From contig NZ_JBEPSD010000003.1 of assembly GCF_040548735.1 (NCBI RefSeq), positions 310,001-374,000 on the forward strand: 64,000 nt of DNA, written 5' to 3'. The translations under genes were made by a program, and so were the position numbers. This stretch comes from Rhodanobacter soli (GTDB taxonomy: Bacteria; Pseudomonadota; Gammaproteobacteria; Xanthomonadales; Rhodanobacteraceae). The notes under the pieces were generated by a model. It saw only the letters and a list, made by a program, of their open reading frames with translations. It had not been told where the DNA came from and did not search any database. Numbering within the stretch: position 1 is the first letter of the stretch; every line of letters starts with the position of its first letter. Of this stretch, positions 10,267 through 18,741 are shown piece by piece.

Positions 10267-10806
10267 TCAGTTCGCCGGCTCGACCCGCGCGCTGGTGTTG
10301 TAACCCTCGATCTTGAGTATCCAGCCGCCGAGCGCGCCGGGCTTCACGGTCGCCACGGGGCTGTCGACAGGCCTGGTCGCGGTCAGCGAACTGTCGTCGC
10401 TGACCCGCCATTTCTGGCCGTTCTGCAGAGTGAGGATGCTGCCCGGTCGCCAGCCGTTGAAGCTGCCGGCAAGCGGACTGATGACGGTGTGGTTGGCTTT
10501 TTTGCCGGCGGTATCCGGTGTGTGCCCGAACCAGCCATTGCTGCGGCTGGGTCGCTTGTCCGCTGCCACGTTAGCGGAGGCCGCCTCGGACGCGGGCACC
10601 GCCGCCGCCAGTTCCGTCGCATGCTTCGCCAGCCATTGCTGCAGGTGCTGCAGCTCGGCCGGGTTCAGCTTGTCCAGCCCGGCTTGCCTGAAATCCGCGG
10701 TTCCCATCTGTTGTTGCAGCACGATGGCTTGCTGGGCATGCAGCGACGTGCAGCCCAGCGACAGGGCCAGCAGGAATGGCAACAGCAGGAGCGGGCGTGG
10801 TTTCAT
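10267..10806 (-). CDS. Secreted paralogue of the neighbouring GLDKL-motif protein, function unknown
   Basis: 179 residues from ATG 10806. The signal peptide probably cleaves after SLHA; SLGC nearby is a poor lipobox. It shares with the downstream paralogue the MxxAxFxxAGLDKLxxxELQxLxxWLxKH helix and the SPLAGSFNGW...LQNGQKWRV segment, but has a longer central linker rich in Ala/Ser and lacks the paralogue's Cys pair. It sits 130 bp upstream of that paralogue on the same strand, so co-transcription and origin by tandem duplication are likely. Function is not known. Confidence 0.75.
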   Translation of the reverse strand: MKPRPLLLLPFLLALSLGCTSLHAQQAIVLQQQMGTADFRQAGLDKLNPAELQHLQQWLAKHATELAAAVPASEAASANVAADKRPSRSNGWFGHTPDTAGKKANHTVISPLAGSFNGWRPGSILTLQNGQKWRVSDDSSLTATRPVDSPVATVKPGALGGWILKIEGYNTSARVEPAN

Positions 10807-10958
10807 GATGCGAATCCGTAGGGCGGCGTGCCGCGGGTGAACGCCGATTCTGCGCGGTAAGCTGGCCGTGCGCCAGGCATTGGCGGAACATGCCAGCCAG
10901 CCCAGTCGCGGCGAGCGCAATGCCTGCGGTGCCGCGGGCCGGTGAGGAAGATCGTTTC

Positions 10959-13097
10959 ATGGTTCAAGCTGTTTCCATCGCCACTCCTGGCCTGCAGTCA
11001 TGGCGCGACCGCGCCGGCACGCTGCCGCCGGTACTGGCCGACGCGCTGGATGCCTGCGCCACCCGTGCGGTGGATCAGGCCGAGTGCGCCGATGTGCTGG
11101 ACCTGCTCGGCATGCTCGGCTGCGACGCGCGGACCCAGGCGGCGGCGGTGTGGTTCGAGCTGGCCCGGGTCGACCCGGCATGGTGGGCGGAGCGGCGCGC
11201 GAAGTTGCCGGCCGAGCTGCAGCGGCTGGTGGACGGCCAGCAGGCGGCCGAGCAGGTATGGGCGCTGCATGCGCAGCGGCCGCCGCAGGGTGCGGCGGAG
11301 GGCCTGCGCCGGTTGTTGCTGGCGATCGTGCGCGACCTGCGCGTGGTGTTCGTGCTGCTGGCGCGGCAGCTGGCGCGGATGCGCGCGGCGGCGACCGCGC
11401 CGGAGGCCGAACGCCAGGCGCTGGCACGGTTGACCCGCGACATCCATGCCCCGCTGGCGAACCGGCTCGGCATCTGGCAGTTGAAGTGGGAGCTGGAAGA
11501 CCTGGCGTTCCGCTACCTGCAGCCGGAAACCTACCGCCGCATCGCGAACCTGCTCGACGAGCGGCGCACCGATCGCGAGGCGTTCATCCGCGACTCGCTG
11601 GACGAACTGCAGCGCGCGCTGGAAGCGGCCGGCATCCATGCCGAGCTGGCCGGCAGGCCGAAGCACATCTATTCGATCTGGAAGAAGATGCAGCGCAAGT
11701 CGCTGGATTTCTCCGACCTGTACGACATCCGCGCGGTGCGCGTGCTGGTCGACAACATCACCGACTGCTACGCCGCGCTGGGCGTGGTGCATTCGCTGTG
11801 GCCGCACCTGCCGGGCGAGTTCGACGATTACATCGCGCGGCCCAAGGCGAACGGCTACCAGTCGTTGCACACCGCGGTGCTGGGGCCGGCCGGCAAGACC
11901 CTGGAAGTGCAGATCCGCACCCACGAGATGCACCGCGCCAACGAACTGGGCGTGGCCGCGCACTGGCGCTACAAGGAAGGCGGCAGCAGCGACGCCGAGT
12001 TCGAGGCGAAGATCGCCTGGATGCGCAAGCTGCTGGATACGCGCAGCGAGGACGACAGCACGCTGGCCGCCGAGCTGCAGACCGAGCTGCTGGAAGACCG
12101 CGTCTACCTGCTGACCCCGAAAGGCGAGGTGTTCGACCTGGCGCGCGGCGCCACCGTGCTGGACTTCGCCTACCTGGTGCACACCGAGGTGGGCCACCGT
12201 TGCCGCGGGGCCAAGGTCAACGGCCGCATCGTGCCGCTGACGTTCCAGCCGCAAAGTGGCGACCGGGTGGAGATCCTCACCGCGAAGGTGGCCGAGCCCA
12301 GCCGCGACTGGCTGTCGCCGCACCACGGCTACCTCAACACCGCGCGGGCGAAAGACAAGGTGCGCGCGTGGTTCCGCCGGATCGCCCACGACGCGAACCT
12401 CGCGGTCGGCCGCGGCATGTTCGAGCGCGAGCTGAAGCGGCTCGCTCTGTCGAACGCGGACGTGGGCAAGCTGCCGGCGCACTTCCACCTGAAGAACCAG
12501 GACGAGCTGCTGATCGCGCTGGCGCTGGGCGAGATCACTCCCGGCCAGATCGCCCGCGTGCTGCAGGAAGCGGCGCAGCCGCCGGAACCGGAGGTCACCC
12601 AGTCGAGCGCGCCGGTGGCCTCGCGCCACGCCACGCTCGACCACAGTGCGCTCAGCATCGAAGGCATCGGCAACCTGCTGACCACGCTGGCGCGTTGCTG
12701 CCAGCCGCTGCCCGGCGACCCGGTGCGCGGTTTCATCACCAAGGGCCGCGGCGTTTCGGTGCATCGCGCCGACTGCGGCAGCCTGGCGCGGCTGGCGCGG
12801 CGCGACCCGGACCGGGTGATCGAGGTGAGCTGGGGCAGCGCCGCCGCGCAGGCCTACGAGGTCGACATCGAGCTGCGCGGCTACGACCGCAAGGGTCTGC
12901 AGAAGGACGTCACCAGCGTCGTCAGCAACGCCGGCACCCACATCATCGCCTCGTCCAGCCGGTTGTTCGTGCATACCGGCGAGGTGGAAATGCGCTTCAC
13001 CCTGCGCGTGCGCGATTTCGAGCAGCTGTCGACCCTGCTCGGCAAGCTGCTGGCATTGCCGAACGTGATCGACGCGCGCCGGGTCGGCGTCGGCTGA
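10959..13097 (+). CDS. relA: RelA, (p)ppGpp synthetase
   Basis: 712 residues with the RSH layout: a degenerate HD hydrolase region, then the synthetase domain, then TGS (VYLLTPKGEVFDLARG), helical/zinc-finger region and a C-terminal ACT domain. The catalytic loop reads E287-F-D-D290, the acidic EXDD form typical of monofunctional RelA, not the RXKD form of bifunctional SpoT/Rel. The HD region lacks the His-Asp pair, which agrees. So this is the ribosome-associated synthetase of the stringent response; a SpoT should exist elsewhere. ATG 10959 follows GAGGAAG and is preferred to upstream starts. Confidence 0.93.
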   Translation: MVQAVSIATPGLQSWRDRAGTLPPVLADALDACATRAVDQAECADVLDLLGMLGCDARTQAAAVWFELARVDPAWWAERRAKLPAELQRLVDGQQAAEQVWALHAQRPPQGAAEGLRRLLLAIVRDLRVVFVLLARQLARMRAAATAPEAERQALARLTRDIHAPLANRLGIWQLKWELEDLAFRYLQPETYRRIANLLDERRTDREAFIRDSLDELQRALEAAGIHAELAGRPKHIYSIWKKMQRKSLDFSDLYDIRAVRVLVDNITDCYAALGVVHSLWPHLPGEFDDYIARPKANGYQSLHTAVLGPAGKTLEVQIRTHEMHRANELGVAAHWRYKEGGSSDAEFEAKIAWMRKLLDTRSEDDSTLAAELQTELLEDRVYLLTPKGEVFDLARGATVLDFAYLVHTEVGHRCRGAKVNGRIVPLTFQPQSGDRVEILTAKVAEPSRDWLSPHHGYLNTARAKDKVRAWFRRIAHDANLAVGRGMFERELKRLALSNADVGKLPAHFHLKNQDELLIALALGEITPGQIARVLQEAAQPPEPEVTQSSAPVASRHATLDHSALSIEGIGNLLTTLARCCQPLPGDPVRGFITKGRGVSVHRADCGSLARLARRDPDRVIEVSWGSAAAQAYEVDIELRGYDRKGLQKDVTSVVSNAGTHIIASSSRLFVHTGEVEMRFTLRVRDFEQLSTLLGKLLALPNVIDARRVGVG

Positions 13098-13183
13098 ATG
13101 ACCGCGCAATGTCCGCCAGCGGGCGGAACGGCGGCTGGCGGGCCGATGTTAAGCTGCACCAACAGTCTTTACAGCCACGGATC

Positions 13184-14887
13184 ATGAGCGGAAGCCGAGA
13201 CCAGCACGACGAACATCCACCGATTCGCACCGAGCCCACCCTGGGTGACTTCGACCGGTTGGATGCTCCGCGCGCGCCGAGCATGGACGGCCTGCCGCAG
13301 GTATCGGTCGAACCGCGCCGCTCGCATGCCAAGGCGACCGGGTCGCGGCGGCACAAGCATCGCCGCGGCAGGGGCGCCCTGCTGTTGCTGCTGCTGGCGC
13401 TCGCGGCGGTCGGCATGCTGTGGCTCAACCAGAACCGCCTGCGCGGGATGCTGCCGCGTACCGACTTCAACACGGTGCTGGTGCAGGCGCAGCAGGCCTT
13501 GCAGGATGGCCGTCTGGACGGCCAGGACGGCACCAGTGCGCGCGAGCTGTTCCAGGCCGCCGCGGCGCTGGAGCCGGACAACGACCGCGCCCGCGAGGGT
13601 CTGCGCCAGGTTGGCCAGGCCATGCTGGCGCAGGCCGATGCCGCGCTGCAGGCCGGCCAGCTGGGCCAGGCCGCGCAGCAGGCGGCGGTGGCCCGCGAAC
13701 TGCTCGGCGGCGGCACCGACATCGACCGGCTCGATCGCGCGATCGCCAGCGCCCGCGGGGCGCAGGTGCACACGGTGGACCTGGTCGACCAGGCGCAGCA
13801 GGCGCTGGCCGCCGGCAAGCTGGACGGCCCCGAGGGCGCCGGTGCGTTGTACCAGCGCGTGCTGCGCGCCGATCCCGACAATGCCGTGGCGGCACACGGG
13901 CTCGACCAGGTCGGCTATGCGCTGGCGGTGCAGGCGCGCACGGCGCTGGATGCGAAGGACGGCACGACGGCCGATGCGCGCATCGAGCAACTGGCCGCGC
14001 TGCAGCCGAACAACGGTGCGCTGCCGGCACTGCGCGCGCTGCAGGCGCAGACGCGCAAGCAGGACAACAGCGCGCTGGAGGCGGTGCTCAACGCCGGCCA
14101 GGATGCGTTGCGCGCCGGCCGCATCGACGGCAGCGGCGACGACACCGCGCTGGCCCGCTTCCAGGCCGCGCTCAAGCTCGATCCGGACAACGCGCAGGCC
14201 CGCGCCGGCCTCGGCAAGGTGGCGCAGGCGCTGACCGTGCAGGCGAATGCCGCGCTCGACGACGGCGACAAGCAGCAGGCGGCCAAGCTGCTCGACCGGG
14301 CGGCGGAACTGGCGCCGAAATCGGCCGACCTCGCCGCGGCGCGTGCGCGCCTGGACAAGGTGTCGGTGACGCCGGCCGCACCCGCCGCACCCGCACCCGC
14401 GGCCGCGGAGCGGGAGCCGGAGCCGTCGGCTCCCGTCGTGTCGCCCCAGCAGAGTGCGGAAGTGGCGCGACTGGTGCAGCGTGCGCAGGTGGCCACGAGC
14501 AACGGCGACATCATGATGCCGCCCGGTGGCAGCGCGTACGACCTGTACCGCAGCGCGCTGGCGATCGACGGCAACAACGAAGCGGCTCTGCACGGCCTGC
14601 AGACCTTGCCCAGGCAGGTCATACAGCAATTCAACCAGGCGCTCGCCGCCGGCAACCTGGGCAAGGCCGGCGACATGCTGGCGAACCTGGCCGAGCTGGC
14701 GCCGGGCGATGCCGTGCAGGACGCATTGAGCAACCGCCTGGCCAGCGCATGGCTCGACCAGGCCGAGCAGCAGCTGGCGCGCGGCGACCGCATCGGCGCC
14801 AGCCAGTCGCTGGAGCGCGCGCGCAAGCTGTCCCCTTCCAACCCGCGCGTGCTGGATCTCGGCGCCCGCCTGCAGGGTGGCGGGTGA
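13184..14887 (+). CDS. Membrane-anchored repeat (TPR-like) protein, function unknown
   Basis: 567 residues: a charged cytoplasmic N-terminus (about 65), one membrane helix (GALLLLLLALAAVGML), then a long Ala-rich helical region. The latter shows about 100-residue internal repeats starting near residues 98, 199, 300 and, after an Ala/Pro linker, 430. Each begins with an AQxAL-like helix plus a GRLDG/GKLDG turn, then an AL(E/D)PDN TPR-type turn. The topology predicts periplasmic protein-protein contact. The neighbours (relA upstream, PBP1b downstream) suggest an envelope role, but this is only inference. The ATG has a weak ribosome site. Confidence 0.75.
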   Translation: MSGSRDQHDEHPPIRTEPTLGDFDRLDAPRAPSMDGLPQVSVEPRRSHAKATGSRRHKHRRGRGALLLLLLALAAVGMLWLNQNRLRGMLPRTDFNTVLVQAQQALQDGRLDGQDGTSARELFQAAAALEPDNDRAREGLRQVGQAMLAQADAALQAGQLGQAAQQAAVARELLGGGTDIDRLDRAIASARGAQVHTVDLVDQAQQALAAGKLDGPEGAGALYQRVLRADPDNAVAAHGLDQVGYALAVQARTALDAKDGTTADARIEQLAALQPNNGALPALRALQAQTRKQDNSALEAVLNAGQDALRAGRIDGSGDDTALARFQAALKLDPDNAQARAGLGKVAQALTVQANAALDDGDKQQAAKLLDRAAELAPKSADLAAARARLDKVSVTPAAPAAPAPAAAEREPEPSAPVVSPQQSAEVARLVQRAQVATSNGDIMMPPGGSAYDLYRSALAIDGNNEAALHGLQTLPRQVIQQFNQALAAGNLGKAGDMLANLAELAPGDAVQDALSNRLASAWLDQAEQQLARGDRIGASQSLERARKLSPSNPRVLDLGARLQGGG

Positions 14888-14894
14888 GCGCGGC

Positions 14895-15734
14895 ATGACG
14901 GTACTGGTGTTCGGGGGCAGCAGCCAGATCGGCCATTTCCTGTTGCCGCGCCTGCTCGCCAGCGGCGAGCCGGTGCTGGCCTTGAGCCGGCAGCCGCGAC
15001 CGGCGCAAGCCGGCGTGGAATGGCTGCAGGGAACCTTGCCCGACCGCGTGCCGGCGCTGCCGCCGCTGTCGGCAATCATCAGTTTCGGCCCGCTGCAGGG
15101 GCTGGCCGACTGGCTGGCGCAGGCCACCCTGGCGGACGCGCCGCGGGTGATCGCCACCAGTTCGATGAGCGCCGAAACCAAACGCGATTCCAGTGTGCCG
15201 GCCGAGCGCGCCCTTGCGCGCCAGCTGCGCGACGGTGAGGCCGCGCTGGCCACCGCCTGCGAGCGGCACGGCTGCGCGTGGACCGTGCTGCGGCCGACCC
15301 TGGTCTACGGCGCCGGCCTGGACAAGAGCCTCACCCCGATCGCCCGGCGTGCGATGCGGCTGCGGCTGTTTCCGCTGCCGGCCGGGCGCGGCCTGCGCCA
15401 GCCGGTGCACGCGGACGACATCGCGCAGGCGGTGCTGGCCGCGCTGGAATGCCAGGCCGCGGCCGGCAGGATCCTGCCGATCGGCGGCGGCGAACGGCTG
15501 CGCTCCGGCGAGATGTTCGCGCGGGTGCGCAGCAGCCTGTCGCGCAGCACCGTGCCCTTGCCGTTGCCGGCCTGGCTGCTGCGGCTGGGCCAGCGCGCGC
15601 TGCCGCCGTTGCGCGGCCCGCTGAGCCGGCTCGACAGCGACCTGGTCGCCGACAATGGCGAGTTGCAGCGCCTGCTCGGCATCCGTCCGCGACCGTTCCG
15701 CCCCGACCCCGCGATGTGGGTATCGCCGCGCTAG
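14895..15734 (+). CDS. NAD(P)-dependent epimerase/dehydratase family protein
   Basis: 279 residues with an N-terminal Rossmann motif VFGGSSQIGHFLLPRLL, a good match to the extended SDR GxxGxxG region. The classical YxxxK is not clear, and a RPTLVYGAG segment follows that is common in atypical SDR proteins. A substrate cannot be named. It starts seven bases after the TPR protein stop, so the two are probably translated from one message. The family acts on nucleotide sugars, flavanone-type ketones or serves as an NAD(P)-binding assembly factor. Confidence 0.75.
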   Translation: MTVLVFGGSSQIGHFLLPRLLASGEPVLALSRQPRPAQAGVEWLQGTLPDRVPALPPLSAIISFGPLQGLADWLAQATLADAPRVIATSSMSAETKRDSSVPAERALARQLRDGEAALATACERHGCAWTVLRPTLVYGAGLDKSLTPIARRAMRLRLFPLPAGRGLRQPVHADDIAQAVLAALECQAAAGRILPIGGGERLRSGEMFARVRSSLSRSTVPLPLPAWLLRLGQRALPPLRGPLSRLDSDLVADNGELQRLLGIRPRPFRPDPAMWVSPR

Positions 15735-15850
15735 CCATGCGTCACTTGCCCGCGTTTCGCCCCGAAACCGCCCGCTGCGTTCATATGCCCGCCGGGTAGC
15801 AGGCCCTATGATCGACCACCCGATAGCCGGATTCCCCCACGTTGGCCTTG

Positions 15851-18190
15851 ATGACCCGTACTCGCTCGTTTGCGCGCCGCTGCTGGCCGTGGCTGCGCAT
15901 CCCGTTCTGGATCGGCATGGGCCTGCTGTTCGGCTTCGTGCTGCCGTACACGCTGGTACTGAACAAGCGGGTGCAGGACCGCTTCAACGAGCTGGTGTTC
16001 GCGGTGCCCACCAAGGTCTACGCACGCCCCTTGCCGCTGGCCGCCGGTACGCCGATGACGCCGGCGGCGCTGGAACTGGAACTGACCTTCGCCGGCTACA
16101 GCAATGACGGCAAGGGCCAGGTCGCCGGCAGCTGGGTGAAGCAGGGCGCGCGCTACACGATCGCCTCGCGCGGCTACGCCGGTCCGGATGGCGGCGAGCT
16201 GCCCAAGCGCATCCGCGTCACGCTGGGTCGGGGCATGGTGCAGTCGGTGCAGGACGCCGCCAGCGGCAAGCCGATCGAGCTGGCCCACCTGGACCCGGCG
16301 CGCATCGCCACCCTGTACGGCGCCAGCCAGGAGGAACGCCGCTTCGTGCGCCTGGCCGACGTGCCGCCACTGCTGGTCAGCGGCCTGCAGGCGGTCGAGG
16401 ACCGCGACTTCAACCATCACATCGGCATCGACGTCAGCGCGATCGCTCGCGCCGCGTTCGCCAACCTGCGCGCCGGGCATACCGTGCAGGGCGGCTCCAC
16501 GCTGACCCAGCAGCTGGTGCGCAACCTGTTCCTCAGCCGCGACCAGAACCTCACGCGCAAGATCAACGAGGCGCTGATGTCGCTGCTGCTGGAGGCGCAT
16601 TACAGCAAGGGGCGCATTCTCGAGGCCTACGTCAACGACGTCTTCCTCGGCCAGCAGGGCGGCCAGGCGGTGCACGGTTTCGCGGCGGCGTCGGAGTTCT
16701 ACTTCGGACGCCGGCTGGAAGACCTGCGGCCGCAAGAGATCGCGCTGCTGGTAGGCATGGTGAAGGGACCGAGCTATTACGACCCGCGCCGCTCGCCGCA
16801 ACGCGCGCTGACCCGGCGCAACCTGGTGCTGCAGGAATTCTTCGAGACCAACCTGATCAGCGCGGGGCAACTCAATGCCGCGCAGGCGGCGCCGCTGGAC
16901 ATCGTCAAGAACGGCCAGCTGCCGCACAACCGCTTCCCCGCCTTCGTGGACCTGGTGCGCAAGCAGATCACCGCCGACTTCGACGAACAGGCGCTGCGCG
17001 AGGGCAACCTCTCGATCTTCACCACGCTCGATCCGGCCGCGCAGCTGTACACCGAGCAGGCGATCACCAGCACGTTGAAGGGCTTGGGCAAGCGCGGCGA
17101 CGGCGTGCAGGCAGCCGCGGTGGTGACCGATGCGCACAGCGGCAGCGTGCTGGCCGTGGTCGGCAGCAAGATCCCGGGCGACCCGGGCTTCAACCGCGCG
17201 CTCGATGCGCGCCGGCCGATCGGGTCGACGATCAAGCCGTTCGTCTACCTGGTCGCGCTGACCCAGCCGGAGCGCTGGAACCTGGCCAGCATGATGGACG
17301 ACGGCCCGATCAGCCTGCGCCAGCCCGACGGCAGCTACTGGACACCGCAGAACGACGACCACCGCAGCCACGATCCGCTGATCATGGTCGACGCGCTGGC
17401 GCACTCGTGGAACCTGGCGACGATCCACCTCGGGCTGCAGGTGGGCCTGCCGCGGATCCAGGCGTTCCTGAAATCGTTCGGCATCGGCGACATCAATCCC
17501 AGCCCGTCGCTGCTGATCGGCGCGCTCGATCTGGCGCCGCTGCAGCTGACCCAGCTGTACCAGTACCTCGCCGCCGACGGCCACGCGCTGCCGCTGGTGG
17601 CGGTGCGCGGCGTGCTCGACGGCAACGGCCGCACGATCAAGCGCTACCAGGTGCAGAGCGGTCGCGGTGAATACCAGGACGCAGTGCGCCTGACCACCTG
17701 GGCGATGCAGCAGGTGGCCGAGTACGGCACCGCCAGCGCGCTGGGCAATTCCGCGCTGGCTTCGCTGCACGCCGCCGGCAAGACCGGCACCAGCAACGAC
17801 ATGCGCGACAGCTGGTTTGCCGGCTTCACCGGCGAGCATCTGGCGGTGTTCTGGATGGGCCGCGACGACAACAAGCCGACCACCCTGTTCGGCGCCAGCG
17901 GCGGCCTGCGCGCATGGCGCGACCTGTTCGCCAAGCTGCCGAGCCGGCCGTTGTCGGCCGCGCCCGGCGAGGGGCTGGAGATGGCCTGGATCAACCCGGT
18001 CAGCGGCAGGCGCACCGAACCGCAGTGCGAAGGCGCGCAGCAGGTGCCGGTGATCGCCGGCACCGTGTCGGCCGACACCGAAGGCTGTTTCTGGCAGGGC
18101 ATCCAGAGCCTGTTCGGCGGCAGCGACAATCCACCTCCATCTGCCTCCGGCGCCGTACCTGCCGCGCCCGGCGCACCGAGCGGAAATTGA
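15851..18190 (+). CDS. mrcB: Penicillin-binding protein 1B, bifunctional murein synthase
   Basis: 779 residues. One N-terminal membrane helix, a UB2H-like segment, then a GT51 glycosyltransferase (E183 in EDRDF, and GGSTLTQQLVRNLF), then a transpeptidase with S459-TIK (active serine), SWN and K644-TGT. It polymerises lipid II and cross-links peptides in the periplasm. ATG 15851 is chosen over TTG 15842. A lipoprotein gene starts 2 bp after its stop and is probably its activator. The region order fits PBP1b rather than PBP1a (no OB insert, short cytoplasmic tail). Confidence 0.93.
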   Translation: MTRTRSFARRCWPWLRIPFWIGMGLLFGFVLPYTLVLNKRVQDRFNELVFAVPTKVYARPLPLAAGTPMTPAALELELTFAGYSNDGKGQVAGSWVKQGARYTIASRGYAGPDGGELPKRIRVTLGRGMVQSVQDAASGKPIELAHLDPARIATLYGASQEERRFVRLADVPPLLVSGLQAVEDRDFNHHIGIDVSAIARAAFANLRAGHTVQGGSTLTQQLVRNLFLSRDQNLTRKINEALMSLLLEAHYSKGRILEAYVNDVFLGQQGGQAVHGFAAASEFYFGRRLEDLRPQEIALLVGMVKGPSYYDPRRSPQRALTRRNLVLQEFFETNLISAGQLNAAQAAPLDIVKNGQLPHNRFPAFVDLVRKQITADFDEQALREGNLSIFTTLDPAAQLYTEQAITSTLKGLGKRGDGVQAAAVVTDAHSGSVLAVVGSKIPGDPGFNRALDARRPIGSTIKPFVYLVALTQPERWNLASMMDDGPISLRQPDGSYWTPQNDDHRSHDPLIMVDALAHSWNLATIHLGLQVGLPRIQAFLKSFGIGDINPSPSLLIGALDLAPLQLTQLYQYLAADGHALPLVAVRGVLDGNGRTIKRYQVQSGRGEYQDAVRLTTWAMQQVAEYGTASALGNSALASLHAAGKTGTSNDMRDSWFAGFTGEHLAVFWMGRDDNKPTTLFGASGGLRAWRDLFAKLPSRPLSAAPGEGLEMAWINPVSGRRTEPQCEGAQQVPVIAGTVSADTEGCFWQGIQSLFGGSDNPPPSASGAVPAAPGAPSGN

Positions 18191-18192
18191 TC

Positions 18193-18717
18193 ATGCACTC
18201 CCTGGGCAAAGGTTTTTCCCTGTTGCTGGCGACGGGCCTGCTGGCCGGCTGCGGCATGTTCGCCACCACGCCGCCGCCGGATACGCGTCCACCGTTGCCG
18301 ACCTATGACCAAGTGGCCGCCATTCGCGCCGCCGGCGACCGCGAGAAATCCATCATCGACGTGAGCCCGTTGCGCGATCCCGGCATCACCTCGCTGCAGG
18401 ACGCCGCCCAGCGCGACGAGCAGGCCGGCAAGTACGCTGACGCCGCGGCCAAGCTGGATCAGGCGCTGAAGCTCAACCCGGATTCGCCCGACCTGCTGCA
18501 GGAACGCGCCGAGATGGCAGTGCGCCTGAAGGATTTCTCCGCGGCCGAAAAATTGGCCCACAAGTCCTGGTCACTCGGCCCCAGGCTGGGTCCGCTGTGC
18601 GCACGCAACTGGCAGACCATCGTGGAGATGCGCCTGCAGGCACGCGATGCGAACGGCGCCGCCACGGCCCGCAAGTGGGTGGGGCAGTGCCACAAGGCGG
18701 GGATTCCGCGCTACTGA
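18193..18717 (+). CDS. lpoP: TPR lipoprotein, probable PBP1b activator LpoP
   Basis: 174 residues. The signal peptide has a lipobox LLAG-C20, followed by a Pro/Thr linker and TPR-like helices (GKYADAAAKLDQALKLNPDSP and the next pair). An RNWQTIVEMRLQARD segment closes the domain. It starts 2 bp after mrcB, so the two are surely co-translated. In Pseudomonas aeruginosa, LpoP is a TPR outer-membrane lipoprotein encoded next to the PBP1b gene that stimulates the synthase. The same lipidation, fold and position here support that name; sequence-level orthology was not tested. Confidence 0.7.
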   Translation: MHSLGKGFSLLLATGLLAGCGMFATTPPPDTRPPLPTYDQVAAIRAAGDREKSIIDVSPLRDPGITSLQDAAQRDEQAGKYADAAAKLDQALKLNPDSPDLLQERAEMAVRLKDFSAAEKLAHKSWSLGPRLGPLCARNWQTIVEMRLQARDANGAATARKWVGQCHKAGIPRY

Positions 18718-18741
18718 GGCGAGCTTTGCCGCAGCGCCGGA

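Noticed and set aside
10267-10806. Lipoprotein call for the upstream GLDKL-motif paralogue
   Set aside because: SLGC does not fit the lipobox at position -3, and a normal signal peptidase site (SLHA) follows.
11000-14887. 1295-codon plus-strand frame across relA and the TPR gene
   Set aside because: Its first 728 codons are an out-of-frame shadow of relA; the real TPR protein starts at 13184.
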